A stretch of DNA of 64,000 nt. Origin: Clitopilus passeckerianus (taxonomy: Eukaryota > Basidiomycota > Agaricomycetes > Agaricales > Entolomataceae). Below, one piece after another: positions 1 to 12,283 of this stretch. Below the pieces are notes generated by a model, which was not told the DNA's origin, searched no databases, and worked only from the letters and a program-made list of their open reading frames with translations. How positions within the stretch are numbered: position 1 is the stretch's first letter; each line of letters begins with the position of its first letter. The stretch lies in contig CALYLX010000113.1 in the NCBI GenBank assembly GCA_944990035.1, positions 496,001 through 560,000 on the forward strand. The letters are read 5' to 3'. The position numbers and the translations under genes were made by a program.

Positions 1-1276
1 CTTATATACACCTTTCCCTCGAATCAGGTTCGGGGATGATGCCGCCATTTCCGACTTCAAGATGAAGCAGATGAGGCAGGCACTTACCGCAATGCTATGA
101 CATGATTATGATGATAATGAACGGAATCGGCGCTAGACTGTAGAAGGCCCATAGATCACCATGAGTGTGTAACGGAATGAACAGGTCAAGCAGCTTTGTG
201 TAATCCGTTTACAGGGGCCGGTCAGACCGGCATTGACGGCTGTCGCGACAGTGGGACCGTGGCTGTTGCATTTACCTGAGTTCTCGCCGCTGGACGTTTA
301 GACTATTTACTGAGGAGCTGTAGCCTTTCTCAGCCAGGCTCTAGAGTTTTTACGATGAGTCGGTCGACTCGTCCAACATGTCACCGCGCCCAGAAGTGAA
401 GTCCATTCATCCAAAAGCCAAGCTCAGAGCCCACAGAACGTGCGTCAGTGTCGAATCTCGAGCCTGCACTTTAGACTCTACACCGGCGATAATACGGCGA
501 CATGATGATGGAAACAGTCAAAAGAGCGTTTTGATGTCATCTCGTGGTGGCTGGCTCGAGGCTGTGACAGCACTGCTGACAATGGGCGATATGGATTCCA
601 GCAGCATTAGAGCATGTAGCTGTCTTTCTTTCAATCTAATCTCTTTCGAGAAAGCCCAGAGTATTTAATGAATGAAGTGCAGAAAGAGCCCGAGAGCTGT
701 GCTGATTGGATTCAGTGCTCAAGAAGGGAGAAATCACAATGACGATATCGCGAGACAAAAATGCATGGTGTCGTATTCACAAATGCAGATGGAAGGATAG
801 GGAAATACTATACTACTACAGTAGTACGGAGGATATGTGGTAGACCAGTACAACATTAAACAGCCAGAACGTAACAAACACGAGGACGCCACGAAAAAAA
901 TGGTAGGAATCTGCCAGGGAAGAGGGAATATATTGGTACAATTCATTCAACTTGTGGATCCGAACCGAGAGAAAGCAGGTGGGGAGAAGGAGAGAGGAGA
1001 CGGGTGGAGGAAAGAAGGAAGGAGTGCGAGGTAGTATGTACTATGGATGGTCGGTAAAAACGGGGAAAAAGGAGACAGAAAAGACAACAAATCAACCCCA
1101 TGGGAACCACAGAAGGAAACCGAAAAGAAGAAGAGAAGCACGAGGGAGATGCAACGTGAATGAAGAGTGTCCGACGGCGCTCAATCTAACAAGATGGGTA
1201 TGGTAGTACAAGTGGGAAGCGAGAGAGATATCGTGAAGTGGTCGTAAACAGTCGTGGATAGAGCGTGTAGCTACTG
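1..1276. other. No recognisable gene
   Basis: Short open frames exist on both strands but none shows a domain, a plausible splice pattern or a clear start. Part of the stretch (about 950-1140) is purine-rich on the plus strand. It lies downstream of the minus-strand PH-CRIB gene, and no kinase-like coding segment was found here. Confidence 0.6.
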
Positions 1277-2600
1277 TCATCGACTTGTCACGGGAGCTGC
1301 TGCTCCCCTATCTGTGCCATCTATTATCGCTTTCCACCCCGTCGGTACGCCCTGTATTATAATGGCAATGAGCTTCTTTATCATGCAGAGAGAGATGAAC
1401 GGAACGAACCGTAAACTGCCCACTATTGGGGTCGTACCCAATATGCACCTTATGCACGAAGTCACTTGGACTGCTGATCCCAGCCAACGGGCTCCTTGCG
1501 TATAGTGTGTCCTGCCAGTTATACAGCTCGTCGTCGTTTTTGAAGGAGAGGTGGTATTGCTTCGAGGACTTGATTTCGAGCATGAGACAATGAGGACCCA
1601 GGTCGGCGCGGTCAATGCAGGTGATGTCGCGGAGGTTGAGAGTAAGAGCAGATTTTGCGGTCTAGAGAAGCGGGAGCGACATGTTTAAGAAACGACACCA
1701 AGAGTATGAAGGGGATTGATAGCTACCTTGGACTTGGAAATCTTCAACGTTTTTGGACCCAGCGTCAGCCATTTGGCCTTCCACCGCCACCCAACGACCA
1801 AACCCTCAACCCGCACAGAGTACTCCCCATCCAGCGTGGTAGGTTCCACGACCTTCTCGGCTATAGGAATCGTCTTCATCGTCGATTTGTATGGTAGCGA
1901 CGGCGTGCTATCGTGAAAGGTCGTCGTTCCACCCTGTGAAGAGTCCCGCCGGTGGTGCGTCGTCAACTGCGTTGGGGGATGCTGGTTCTCCTTCTCTGTT
2001 GTATTCTGGGTTTGTATACCTAGTTGCTGCGTCCATTGGGTGGGAACGCCCTGTATATCACAAGTTCACAACAATAGTGAGAACCGGGCGATATGATGGG
2101 AAGACAAAAAGGGACTTACCGTGCTCTTAAAAGAACCAGTCTGATTGTCAAAGCCCATATGGGCGTTATGTTGGAACCCGAATGGGTTCCCAGCGCCAAT
2201 GAGGGGACATCTTGAGTAGACGTCCTCCTGCCAATCATAGAGGTCGCTGTCGCTCTCAAACGAGAGTAAATACCGTCTCTCGACGGTTTCCAGAAGCAGA
2301 CAGAATGGCTTCACATCCACTCGTTCCAGTTTGGTGATACGATCAAGGGGTATCTGAATGGTGGCACAGGTGAGTGATATGTGGAGAACAGAATAGGGGT
2401 GAAGCTTGGCCCTGAGGCTCGAGGCCAAGCTGAGGTGGGGAACATACCTTGAAGTTTGGAGTCACCAACGCCTTGTCGGTCAGCGTCACAGACCTCACTT
2501 TCCAAGACCAGGAGAGAACGCCATTCTTCTTTATCCTTAGGTTTCCTGATCGTAGGACCCGAGACTCCGAGCTTGCGGAGGAGCGTTTTGCGGACGGCAT
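1277..2600 (-). CDS. Tandem PH-CRIB/PH-CRIB protein without kinase domain
   Basis: Five exons join in phase 0: 2600-2448, 2353-2120, 2050-1727, 1661-1410 and 1351-1277, giving 345 residues. The protein is two copies of one module: a PH domain followed by a CRIB/PBD motif (FGFQHNAHMGFD in the first, FVHKVHIGYD in the second), each followed by a GVPT(Q/G)W tail as in Cla4-type PAK kinases. The module is therefore expected to bind phosphoinositides and GTP-loaded Cdc42/Rac at membranes. A PAK normally has a kinase domain after the CRIB; here the frame stops 24 codons after the second CRIB tail. The start MPSAKRSS was preferred over an in-frame ATG at 2678 because it begins directly before the basic, serine-rich lead into the PH domain. 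The last intron has a weak donor (GTTCGT) but restores the tail motif seen in the first module. Domain calls are by motif recognition; the lack of a kinase is seen directly. Confidence 0.72.
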
Positions 2601-5600
2601 GGTTGTGGCGAGTTGTAGGAAGTTGGTGTGGGCGTGGTGTTGGTGTGGTTCAGATCTTATATACGTTGGCCACTTCAAATCGACTTAACAAGGATACACT
2701 GAATAATGAAAGCTAAGTGTTGCTGCCACTTTGACCTAGCTTTGACCTGAACCAGGACGTTTCGAGATTTGGCGATATTTGAAAGTACAAGATTTGGCCT
2801 TTGCAGTGGGAGGATATTACGTATACCAGCCTTGTCGACACCTTCCAGAGAATGCCTGTATATGATGATGGAGGTCAATGTGGAACCAGCAGCGATAGTT
2901 GGGCCTTACGGTGGTTACGGTGCAACGGTCGAGATGCAGCGGCACAGCACAAACTCGGATTGATGGAAACCTACGACGAGCACCGGTTATATAAACTACA
3001 AACTCGATATATTTATTTTTTTCTGGCGATCACTTTTGCAATGAAACAGGTCCACACGTGGCTTAAACAGATCCGCCTCGTGTTAGCGAAGTGTGGATAG
3101 AACTTCAAAGCAGAAAAATTCGTTCCTATTACGTTCAAAGGATTGGCTGGGATGCCGCTGCTCATGATTCCCGGCGAGGTATTCTGAATTCTGTATGTCG
3201 AAGCTTGCTCGAATTCAGCAGGAATGTGCAGCCCAAGGATCTCGGCGGCCCCACCAATAGTTCCTTGCAAATACTTGGGGCCAATCAATCACCCAGAGGT
3301 GCTCACAAACATTTATCCATCCAAAATGTTCCAGCGAAAAATCGAATTCTCCACCATCCCCAGTGAAAAGTGAAAAGTCGTCAAAGGCCGCAACGATTCC
3401 AGCCTCACCGCGGGCAAAGATGTCAGGGGACGCCTTACGATCGGACCTGTCACTTACAAATTGCGCCGCTGTCCATCTTCCTGCCCAATTCAGCAGGATT
3501 CAGATCGGTCATGATAGGGCCTTAACCAGGTCAGCTGGCCAGTTTGGTCATCCGGCCATTGCTTTTCATAGGTCGTGTGCTCGGCTTATCACCACCTGAG
3601 AGGTCCCAGCCCATCCAGACTAAACTCTATATGGATGAGTGATTGAAGGGATCACCATCCGCGGTCAGAATGACCTCTTCACAAGAAATTCGTTGAGATT
3701 GGACTGCCGAAGATTCCTCGTCGGGTGTGGGGTTTGATATGATCTCATCTTCAGAATGTTTTTCGGTTCAGCTTCGCCTCTCCGTTCCGAGTGTCCTATT
3801 GCTGCCGGTGTCTGTGCAGCTCCTACGCGCTCTCTCAGGCTGTCTGTGAACAAGTTTTTCTTGATCTCACAATCTCTAGCTTTCTCGTCGGGCTTACATC
3901 TTCCCAATCCGAATACCGTGACGCCTATTCCCCGGGCAAGCCCTATCATTGTATCACCCGTTCTATTCCTGTCCGATCTACCTTTCGGGGGTCGCTTTCT
4001 ATCGGCCCTCCGCAGTTATTCGGATTCAGACTAACAGGATAAGGCAGGCTCCAACTACGGGTCTTGTACGGAATCCGAGGGTAATGTAAAACATCTGCTG
4101 GAGCACACTTGGGTCCCAAGAATGCCTCAAAGATACTCCATCCACCCCTCTGTTCGCGACCGACAGAGTTGGGTTAGGTTGGGGGTGGTATACCCTGTTC
4201 GTACTCGGAGCGTTTGAGAGAGACAAATAGGTTGTCAGAGAAGACGTCAGTGGTAGATCTGTCATGTAAACGTCTATCTTGGCTACATCATACGAGTTCC
4301 TATCATTCGCTACCAATCTATATCTGTGCTTCGTGGAAGGATGATCATTTTATTAGAGGCTGCTTAATTGGTGTTTCTGTTTCCGGCCATAGCACTTTTG
4401 TGCTAAGGGGATACGCGGCCTTTCCTAGAGGTTCAGCGTGTGGATATACCTTACATCTAAGTTATCTTGGACTAGGAAGTCCGAGTCCTCCTTCAAGCTG
4501 CAGTGTACGCTTAGACTGTATATCCCCGACGAGGGCCCTTGGTTGCTAGTTACCAGTGTTACTTTCGCCTACTCAGCGAGGGCTCCCTCTGAATATGTCG
4601 GAGGCTTGTAAGGACGGGTGGGAGGCACAGAAAGTGCCACTTTTTGAGGCGGTAAGTTAGAGTGGGCGCTAGTAATGTGTGCTCTGAGCCGTAGGATACT
4701 TGCTAGAATATCAATTGTTCATCACGCCCGACGACGTTTGGAAAAGGACAAGGTCTGTCAGTCACGGACTTGGTCGCCCTGGGCCATTCGATCGGTGAAC
4801 TGATTCAGACGAGGGCGCTTAATCCGGCGCCTGTTTGCCTTCTCACCACCGCCATCCCCGTCCTTTGTGTTGTGCAGGGCAAGCAAAGTGCACTTGCTGG
4901 GCCCTGTTCATAGAGAACACTATCAAATTTTGGCCTTCACGAGCAGGAACGACCACCAAGAATCATGCCCAGTGGAGACTCCATATCCGGAAATCGCGTC
5001 AATTCGCCTGGAATTGTCCGGATCGTCTCATCGTTAGAGAATCGACTGAATTCCGTGCGTCGGAGATTTAGAAGCTAGTTCTTCAAGTGGTTCAGTTTAT
5101 CTATCTAGCCATATTCTGACGACATATTGGATATGAAGCCGTTCCATAGCGCGGCGTCTTCCGGATACAGTCAACTTGAAATCAAGAGGCAGACTACATT
5201 CGCTAAGTTCTCTCTCTTCCCTACCTCCACCCTCCCCCACCCTACTGCATTCGTACGCCGACAGAATTCCTCCTGCTCGCCTCATCTCATGAGACATGCA
5301 CCGTGTAGAAGACCTTCAATCATATAAACTGAGCACCACGGCTCTTTGGGAATTTCTTTAGCACTGATCCACACCGTGTGAGCAGCACAGGCCGGCGCCA
5401 CATATAGTCACTCGTTCACCGGTGTCAAGCCACATCTGAAAAGAATATAAGTAGCTTGGCTCGATTTTCTTGCCTTTCGACACCCTGATGGTGAGTATTT
5501 GCTAGATGCTCTTAGCCCTTCCGCCGCCGCCTTGAAAATAACTATCTTGGTACGTCTTCCGTCGGTTCTCCACTTTCAATCACTCAACTAATCCCAAACG

Positions 5601-6119
5601 TTGTAGAAATCAGCTTTCCATGTATTGGAACCAGTACTTGTGCTCAAGACAGCACGGTGACACAAAGGTGACATTTAATGGGGATATTTACTTGTAGACG
5701 TAAAATAGTGTAACTGGTACTCTAGATTGAAATGAAAATTAAATATCGTTTGAATCCACCTAGCTAATGTCAAGAAACCACAAGACTGCCCAACCCCCTG
5801 AAAGCACAAGTGGCTATGCTACCAGTCAATATGGGCCGATTGGAACAGATGTACGCCTCCTGTAATTCGTTCGAATCGACTGATATCTATGTTACCCTAT
5901 CCCAAACGATGTAACCATTTCTCACCCGATCCAAAATCTACTATATGCACACTTTTCGCCTCAAATCGACTGCCATCGACTAACTCGATTTTGGCAGATT
6001 TCACACGATTTCCACATATTCACTCTTCACTGGGAATCATGACCGATTCCATGTATACGAAATCAAAGTCCAATCTGATATTCTGTTATGTTGACTTCTG
6101 CTTATCAGTCAAGGGGATA
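2601..6119. other. Long stretch without a recognisable gene
   Basis: No coding segment could be supported in about 3.5 kb on either strand. Open frames of 80-110 codons (for example near 3760-4030 and 4210-4550) have no family resemblance or splice logic. No terminal repeats were recognised. It could be gene-free intergenic DNA or old decayed mobile DNA. Confidence 0.5.
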
Positions 6120-6720
6120 CAATGAATATTCCTGGAATTGTGACCTTCTTGACAAACAATAAGAACATTCTAAGCTATCGCAGCAAAGCTGCGCGCTGCT
6201 GGATGCTGGGGCTTGGTTTCTCCAGAACTCAAGCCCCGATTCATTAGCGTTTGCAGTTCACAGTACTGAGCCGTCGGTTGCTACCTTTAAAATCGACAGT
6301 CGGGCGATTGACAGGATGACCATCATTGAATCCCTCAGCGAACCTTGAGCTTGAGGCCTTGAGGCATCAGGAAGTCGTGGAATTTTGATTGACCTGTCCT
6401 CATGTTCTGAATCTTCACCAATCCCCGCACTTTCACATTGTTTTTTGACCTCGTGCGTTAAATGACAACCTTTTCTGGTCGAGTCTTCAAAGCTTCAAAC
6501 CCAAGCCCGTATCGAACAATCAACAGACCCGAATCGGCTCCTCATATGTGGCCCTACTGGAGCTCTTCGTGATGATTTGTGACACCGAATGCTTCTCGAT
6601 TGCATTGGACATGAAATACACGCTGTGGCGATACTAAAATTCAACCTGTCGCGCTCTCACACAAGCGTAGCTAGTCCAAAACGGGGCTATATATGCGTCT
6701 GTGGTTCTGAGACACCATGG
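6120..6720. repeat. Upstream repeat, copy A (of duplicated unit)
   Basis: This stretch matches 11280-12240 closely over its whole length once the MITE at 11734-12110 is removed. Shared landmarks are AAAGCTGCGCGCTGCT near 6184, the 8-bp-stem hairpin GGGGCTTG/CAAGCCCC at 6208-6237, and the block ATGAAATACACGCTGTGGCG near 6611. Being free of insertions, it gives the empty-site reference for both mobile elements in copy B. It lies upstream of the methyltransferase gene and may carry shared control sequence. Confidence 0.8.
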
Positions 6721-7331
6721 TGAAGCAGCCCGCCAGTCCTGTTCACGCACCCACGACAACGGATTCTCGTGGGTCAACCCGTCTTAGTACTTCACTGAGT
6801 GCTTTGCAGGTGGAACTGAACAACTGATACGTATGTGATCTGTCCCAGCTTATTGGAATCCCTGAACGAAGATCCACCCGTCCGATCATTGGATTTTCAT
6901 GAACGCGTCGGGTTATTCGCGTCTTGTATCTGGATTGTTGCCACGACCTGAATACCGCGCCACCTCTCTCTCAAGCTTCAAGTGCTAGGTATAGGAGCTC
7001 GGGAACGGCTGATATTCCACGTTTAGTTGCCCTCTGTCAACGTAATCTAGGTCGAACGGAATCTCATTCAGCGGGAGCGGTCCGCTGGGGTGGTATCCGG
7101 TCTTGGACACAAGCACCAATGCGAAATCCAACGTTGTTCTCGCTTATCATTCTCCCCTAGCAATTTCGCAAGAGTGGGGGCAGTTTCATTTGCGCATCCC
7201 TGTGACGTACTTCCAGAATACACATGTTCGGACGCGATGAAGCATATGGAGCTTTAAAGGGACCACGCAAGAGGCTAGACCACCAACCCTCCAACAAAGC
7301 CATTCTCTACTCCTTCAAGCCCCTCAGCTAC

Positions 7332-8100
7332 ATGGATCTGCTTCTCGCCAAGTTGCCATGCGTTATTGCTTTCATTTTGGCGAACAAGCATACTTGGACG
7401 CCAAAGAATACTCCTACCCCGAAAGAACGGGTTCAAGTTCAAGTTGTCGACGACGGAATAGCAGAGAAATGGATTCAAGTGGAAGTTGTCATTCTACCTC
7501 TGCTCAGGGTACGCTTCACGAATTACTTGTACCTACACTACGCTGATATCTGCCACTAAGTTTATATTTCTGGCCCTTGGCCTGGCCGAAGTCGCAGCAA
7601 TCGTGCTCGCGAAGGCCTCTCATCCCCTCGCCGACAAGTTCGTTCTATTACAGGAAGTGCAAGCTTTGCAGCTTGACAGGTTCTCTATAGTTGGCATCTT
7701 GCTTATCCTCGCTGGAACAGCTCTACGAGGATGGTGCTATATTGTCATGGGACGATGGTACACTTTCGAGGTGGCCATTCGCGAGGGCCACCGGTTGATC
7801 CAGCATGGGCCTTATGGTATTGTCCGCCATCCTGCCTATTCCGGTCTAGGATTCATCTATGTCGGTTATTTCTTCTGGTTTTTGGCACCCGGATCCTGGG
7901 TTAGAGTCTCGAAGGTTTTATTGACAATCCCTGGTTTCCTCGTTTTGGTCCCCTTTTTTATTTTCATGCTCGGAGTCTGCGTTTCTTTGTTGGGTGGACG
8001 AGCACGCAGGGAGGACAAAGCGCTGAAGATGGCGTTTGGCAAGGAGTGGGAAGAATACGCACGTAGGGTAACTGGTAGAGTAATTCCTGGACTATACTAG
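7332..8100 (+). CDS. ICMT-family (isoprenylcysteine carboxyl) methyltransferase
   Basis: Two exons, 7332-7508 and 7561-8100, are joined by a 52 bp GT-AG intron in phase 0 and give 238 residues, close to the size of yeast Ste14. The protein is hydrophobic with several membrane segments. Its C-terminal half carries the family signature HGPYGIVRHPAYSG followed by a membrane hairpin and a terminal stretch with EWEEYARR. The family methylates carboxyl groups with S-adenosylmethionine in the ER membrane; classic members act on prenylated cysteine, but those beside P450s in fungal clusters may act on small molecules (inference). The ATG at 7332 is supported by the paralogous relic at 14109, where the first 11 codons are conserved. 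It belongs to the duplicated unit with the P450 at 8915. Confidence 0.82.
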
Positions 8101-8914
8101 CATCGGAGATGAGATGTCTTTTTCTTCCAAGTTCATTGAATCTGTCCATGCCTGTAGAACCCTCAGTCAGTCGCTTCCGAAAGCTTCCCTAATCATGCAT
8201 GTCGGCATTTTGAGATCCGGAGGCTGCTCTAGACCATTTTGCAATTCTCACTGAACTCCATCGCAAGTACCACGACACCCTAGAGCTCATGTCCACTATC
8301 CGAATTTCATTTCACTATGGCAAAGTCCCACTTCAAGCCTTCGTAAGAGTATGGAAGACCTGATAACGGTCGACGACTGACCGAGGTTGGGACCTTTAAA
8401 GACAGCCATGTTCTCCGATGAGATTTGCAAGGCTATTGCAGCCTCTCCTTGGCCTTGTGGTCTCTTCAATTTGATAACGTCTCATCGCTTGGAAGTTGGT
8501 CCCCGATGGGAACGCTGAATTAAATCATCAAACACGTTCGGTGAGCCTGAGCGTTGGCGCACGCAAGTTCCGTTGATGTGCTCCGGAGGGTGCTTTTCGA
8601 GCACAACCGGGCTGACGCAGGAACTGCCACACTAGCTATGGACCACCACTGCCTCGGCCACCGTAAGTTTCTACACCATGGCCAATCATATAGCCCAGGT
8701 ATTTGTTCATTGCTGACGCTATCTGGCTCATTCATCTTGAGTTGTTCCACATGACCAACCGAAATGAATGTTGGTCCGCCTCTTCTTCGGCACCCATTCC
8801 AGGACAGACGACGCCGCCGCCAGCGACAGATTACTCGAAGAAGATCCCTTTATATACTCCAACGGGTGGATATGAATTGCACCAATTCGCCTGTCCTACG
8901 CCCTCGAGTCCACG
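8101..8914 (+). promoter_or_regulatory. Intergenic region with P450 promoter; TATA-like box at 8849
   Basis: No gene is seen between the methyltransferase and the P450. A TATA-like TTTATATAC at 8849-8857 lies 66 bp before the P450 ATG. The paralogous P450 has the same motif at 14324-14332, 65 bp before its ATG. The stretch from about 8700 to 8915 aligns with 14160-14389, so the promoter was duplicated with the gene. Confidence 0.55.
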
Positions 8915-11125
8915 ATGTCGCAAAACGTTTGGGAGGGCGCTATGGACGTTATGAGCCGATATCCCACATCTGCCATCACTGTGATCTCTACTGTGGCTCT
9001 CTTTGTTTTCGCTTGTCTGAGTCGCAAATCTGGCAATTTGGACTTCCAAGGCCCTCCGTCCTCGAGCTGGATCTCTGGGGTGGCGCCCCTCATCGCCCCC
9101 AGCAAGAACCCCAGTCCCATCTATGTCGCTTGGTCCAAAGCATACGGGGCCGTCTTCAAGATTCCTGTTGTTTGGGGCGCTGAAACCCTGATCATATTGG
9201 ATCCTAAGGCCCTTGCTACCTTGTTCGCAAGAGATACCTCAGTATATCATCAAGGGATTGGTACCAAAGTCTTCCTCCGACGACTGGTGAGTTCTAGCAT
9301 TTTACACATAATCACTAAGCAAACAAGGGTTGACAGTTAGGTGAAGTTGTCCTCATTACAGACGGGGAAGATCATAAACGGTAAGAAATAGTATAACTTA
9401 TTCCTTCGTACAGTGGGGCTGAGTCGCTACATATATTACAGACACAGACGAGCCTTATCTTTTGGCTTCAGTATTGCAGCTATCAAGAAACTTACTCCAG
9501 TTTTCCTCGAATCGACGCATCGTGTACGTCTCATCTGGTACGAGAACCGTTCAATATATTGAAATGATATCTAGGTCTGCGACCGGTGGAAGGAGATGAT
9601 TACTGCGAACACAGGATCACCCATCGTCATCGAGGTCCAACACTGGTACGTAGTCTTGCGTAAGAATTCTGCTAGTCTCACCACTCATAACCGCTTAGGA
9701 TGAACGCCATTGCGTATGTACAATCACCTAACATCCAACACGCGCTCACTCTGGTTGAATAGACTGGATAATATCGGGATCGGTGGCTTCTCTCATGACT
9801 TCGGTGCTACGAAGGGAGAACAACCACTATTGCAACAAAGATTTGAAGCCCTGTCAAACTTGCCCCCGTCCTTTACCCAGAGGGCGATGTTCATTCTCTT
9901 GAATATTTCCTCGGCTTTCGCCAAAATACCGACGAAGAGGAATAGGTTACTTGAAGAGCTCTCGGATAGCATCAGGGAGGTTGCCGTCGAGCTTTACGAA
10001 AAGGGGAGAGCGGAGAAGCAGGGTTCTGAAGATAAAGGTCTTGCTAAGTCTATCGTGGGAGCGCTTGGTGAGCATACCGTTCTGGTGTTTCTCTGCATCT
10101 GGTACTCATCTCTGTATAGTGAAGTCTGAGATAGCGGAAACAAACCTTCATATGGAAGTTGACGAGATCATGGCTCAAATCGTTCGTAATGACGTAGCTC
10201 ATTGTGAGATTCATCCTTCATGACTTCTTCTAGGGCATGTTTATGCTCGCTGGATATGAGCCAACTGCAAGTAAGTCATGCGTCCATCCTCGGTTGAGAA
10301 GCGTACTCATTATATTCCCGTAGCCACTATCACGGTAGGTTTATCAATCACACGTTCCTGAGTGTTACCGACCTATGACGTCCCAGTGGTGTTTGATTGA
10401 GCTCTGTTTACACCACGATGTACACCAGAAGCTGAGAGATGAGATATCGACTCTAGGAGGACAGGATCCAACCTATGAGCAACTCAGCTCGGGCTTGTCG
10501 TATCTTGATGCGGTCGTCTGCGAGACTTTGAGGCTGCATGCCCCATTTCCTGATATATTTCGCCAGGTATGTGTTCTTTCACTTCATGAACGTACACTAT
10601 CCCATCGCTGATCACTGTTATAGGTCGTTAAGGATGATGTTCTCCCTCTCACTCACCCCGTTCTCAACGCCAAGGGAGAACGCATGGATAGCTTACCAAT
10701 TCCGGCTGGCACAACCATTCGTATACCTCTGGGTGCTGTCAACATTCATGAGAATTTCTGGGGAGAGGATAGCGAAGTGTTTAACCCTTCCCGCTGGACA
10801 GATGATGGTACATCCAGGAAGAGGTCGGAGCAGATTTCCGGTTTCCGTCATACATTAACTTTTGGAGACGGACCTCGTATGTGTATTGGTCGCCTCTTCG
10901 CTCTGACCGGAATCAAAGTGAGTTTCATCCGGTTTGTATGTCGCACATCTAATCATTTAAAATCAATAGGCCGCCCTGGTAGTGCTCCTTCAAGACTTCT
11001 CATTCGAGTTCCCTCAAGGGAAGGACACGAAGGTGTCGTTGCACACCTCGCTCAATCCCCGACCGAAAGTTGAGGGACTCGGACAAGAGGGTCCTTATGT
11101 ACCTATGACCGTTAGGAAGCTGTAG
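8915..11125 (+). CDS. Cytochrome P450 (cluster copy A)
   Basis: Twelve exons could be joined without a frame break: 8915-9286, 9337-9380, 9442-9523, 9575-9645, 9699-9713, 9763-10067, 10120-10181, 10234-10270, 10324-10334, 10387-10566, 10624-10917 and 10970-11125, giving 542 residues. Two exons are only 15 and 11 nt. The order is an N-terminal membrane anchor, a proline-rich FQGPPSSSW hinge, an I-helix AGYEPTA, the ExxR motif ETLRLH, and the heme loop FGDGPRMCIG with the cysteine ligand. It is an ER-bound monooxygenase of unknown substrate. The I-helix has a proline after the acidic residue, where AG-x-(D/E)-T-(T/S) is usual. The gene is closely related to the P450 at 14389, including every intron position checked. 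The P450 family number cannot be assigned by eye. Confidence 0.9.
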
Positions 11126-11279
11126 TGTCTTGAACAGGGATTTTTTGGCTGCTGTATGCACGCGGAAGTTTCGAAATGGTAGCCTATCTAGAGAGTGAGA
11201 TATCCGTGCCAGCATCTCGGTTCCACCTCCTACGAAATACATGAGGTGGCAATACGAAAATTGTCACAAGGAGATACAA

Positions 11280-12240
11280 TGAAGGATTGTGATCCTCTTG
11301 ACAAGCAACAATGAGAACATCCTATGCCATCGGATCCCATGGCGGCAAAGCTGCGCGCTGCTCGATGCTGGGGCTTGGTTTCTCCAGAACTCAAGCCCCG
11401 ATTCGTTACCGTTTGCAGTTCACAGTACTGAACCGTCGGTTGCTGCCTTTGAAATTGACGGTCGGGCGATTGACGGGATGAGTATCATTGAATCCTCAGC
11501 GAACCCCAAGGCCTTGAGGCATGAGGAGGTCGTAGGATTTTGATTGGCCTGCCCTCACGTTCTTTCGCTAACCCCCGACGTTCACCTTGAATGACAACCT
11601 TTTCTGGCCGAGTCTTCAAAGCTTCAAAGCTAGGCCGGGCAGGCCCATATCGAACGATCGATAGACCCGAATTGGCTCCTTATACTGTATGTGGCTCTAC
11701 TGGAGCTCTTCGTGATGATTTGTGACGCAGAATAGAGAAGTTCAGCAGCCCACATCAATTCGTTTCGACCGAGGGAAATCCTCTCGAATTTGAGCGGATT
11801 GCTCCACGCACCACCGTCCTAAAAAGGGATTTGAAGAAAATGAACAGAGGCACCCAAGAACTTGGTACGCACACATCTCTTCTTGACCGTTGTGCTCTGT
11901 CATTCTGGCTGACTTGCGTGTTTCCAGTTATGATAGACATGGTCAGTGAACGACGTATGTCTGTTCAAGGCCGTATCGCAGCGTGTTCAAAGCGCTTTCT
12001 CGCTTTAGGTGATGACTCCACAAATTTGCTCCATTCGTGGGTCATTTCGAGCGAAATCCGCGTGAATCCGAGCGAGCAAAACAATTCGATGTGGACTACT
12101 GAACTTCTCTAATCATTCCCGATTGCATTGGCCATGAAATACACGCTGTGGCGATAGTAAAATTCAACCTGTCGCCCCTTCACAGAAGCACAACTAGTCC
12201 AAAACTGGGTTGTATACGCGCTGGTGGTGCTGGGGAACTG
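11280..12240. repeat. Upstream repeat, copy B, interrupted by a MITE
   Basis: This is the second copy of the 6120-6720 repeat. It has the same hairpin (11370-11399) and the same ATGAAATACACGCTGTGGCG block near 12133. It is longer only because a 377 bp element (11734-12110) has inserted. Between the end of the repeat match and the remnant methyltransferase region lies the hAT-type element at 12284-13464. Confidence 0.8.
11734..12110. mobile_element. MITE-like element, 377 bp, with terminal inverted repeats and AAT target duplication
   Basis: The left end AGAGAAGTTCAGCAGCCCAC and the right end read in reverse complement, AGAGAAGTTCAGTAGTCCAC, match over 23 bp with two differences. AAT flanks both sides (11731-11733 and 12111-12113). 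The paralogous site in copy A has a single AAT followed by the same downstream sequence, so it shows the pre-insertion state. An open frame of 93 codons lies almost entirely inside, but nothing in it looks like a transposase, so the element is probably non-autonomous. The superfamily is not clear from the ends. Confidence 0.85.
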
Positions 12241-12283
12241 GCATGAATCCAAATCAGATGCCATGAAAAACAGGGCGTCTATG

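Noticed and set aside
3665..4549. Several 80-110 codon frames on both strands
   Set aside because: Overlapping frames in conflict, no family resemblance and no splice logic.
11831..12112. A 93-codon frame inside the MITE
   Set aside because: It covers most of the element, ends at its border and shows no transposase motif; likely by chance.
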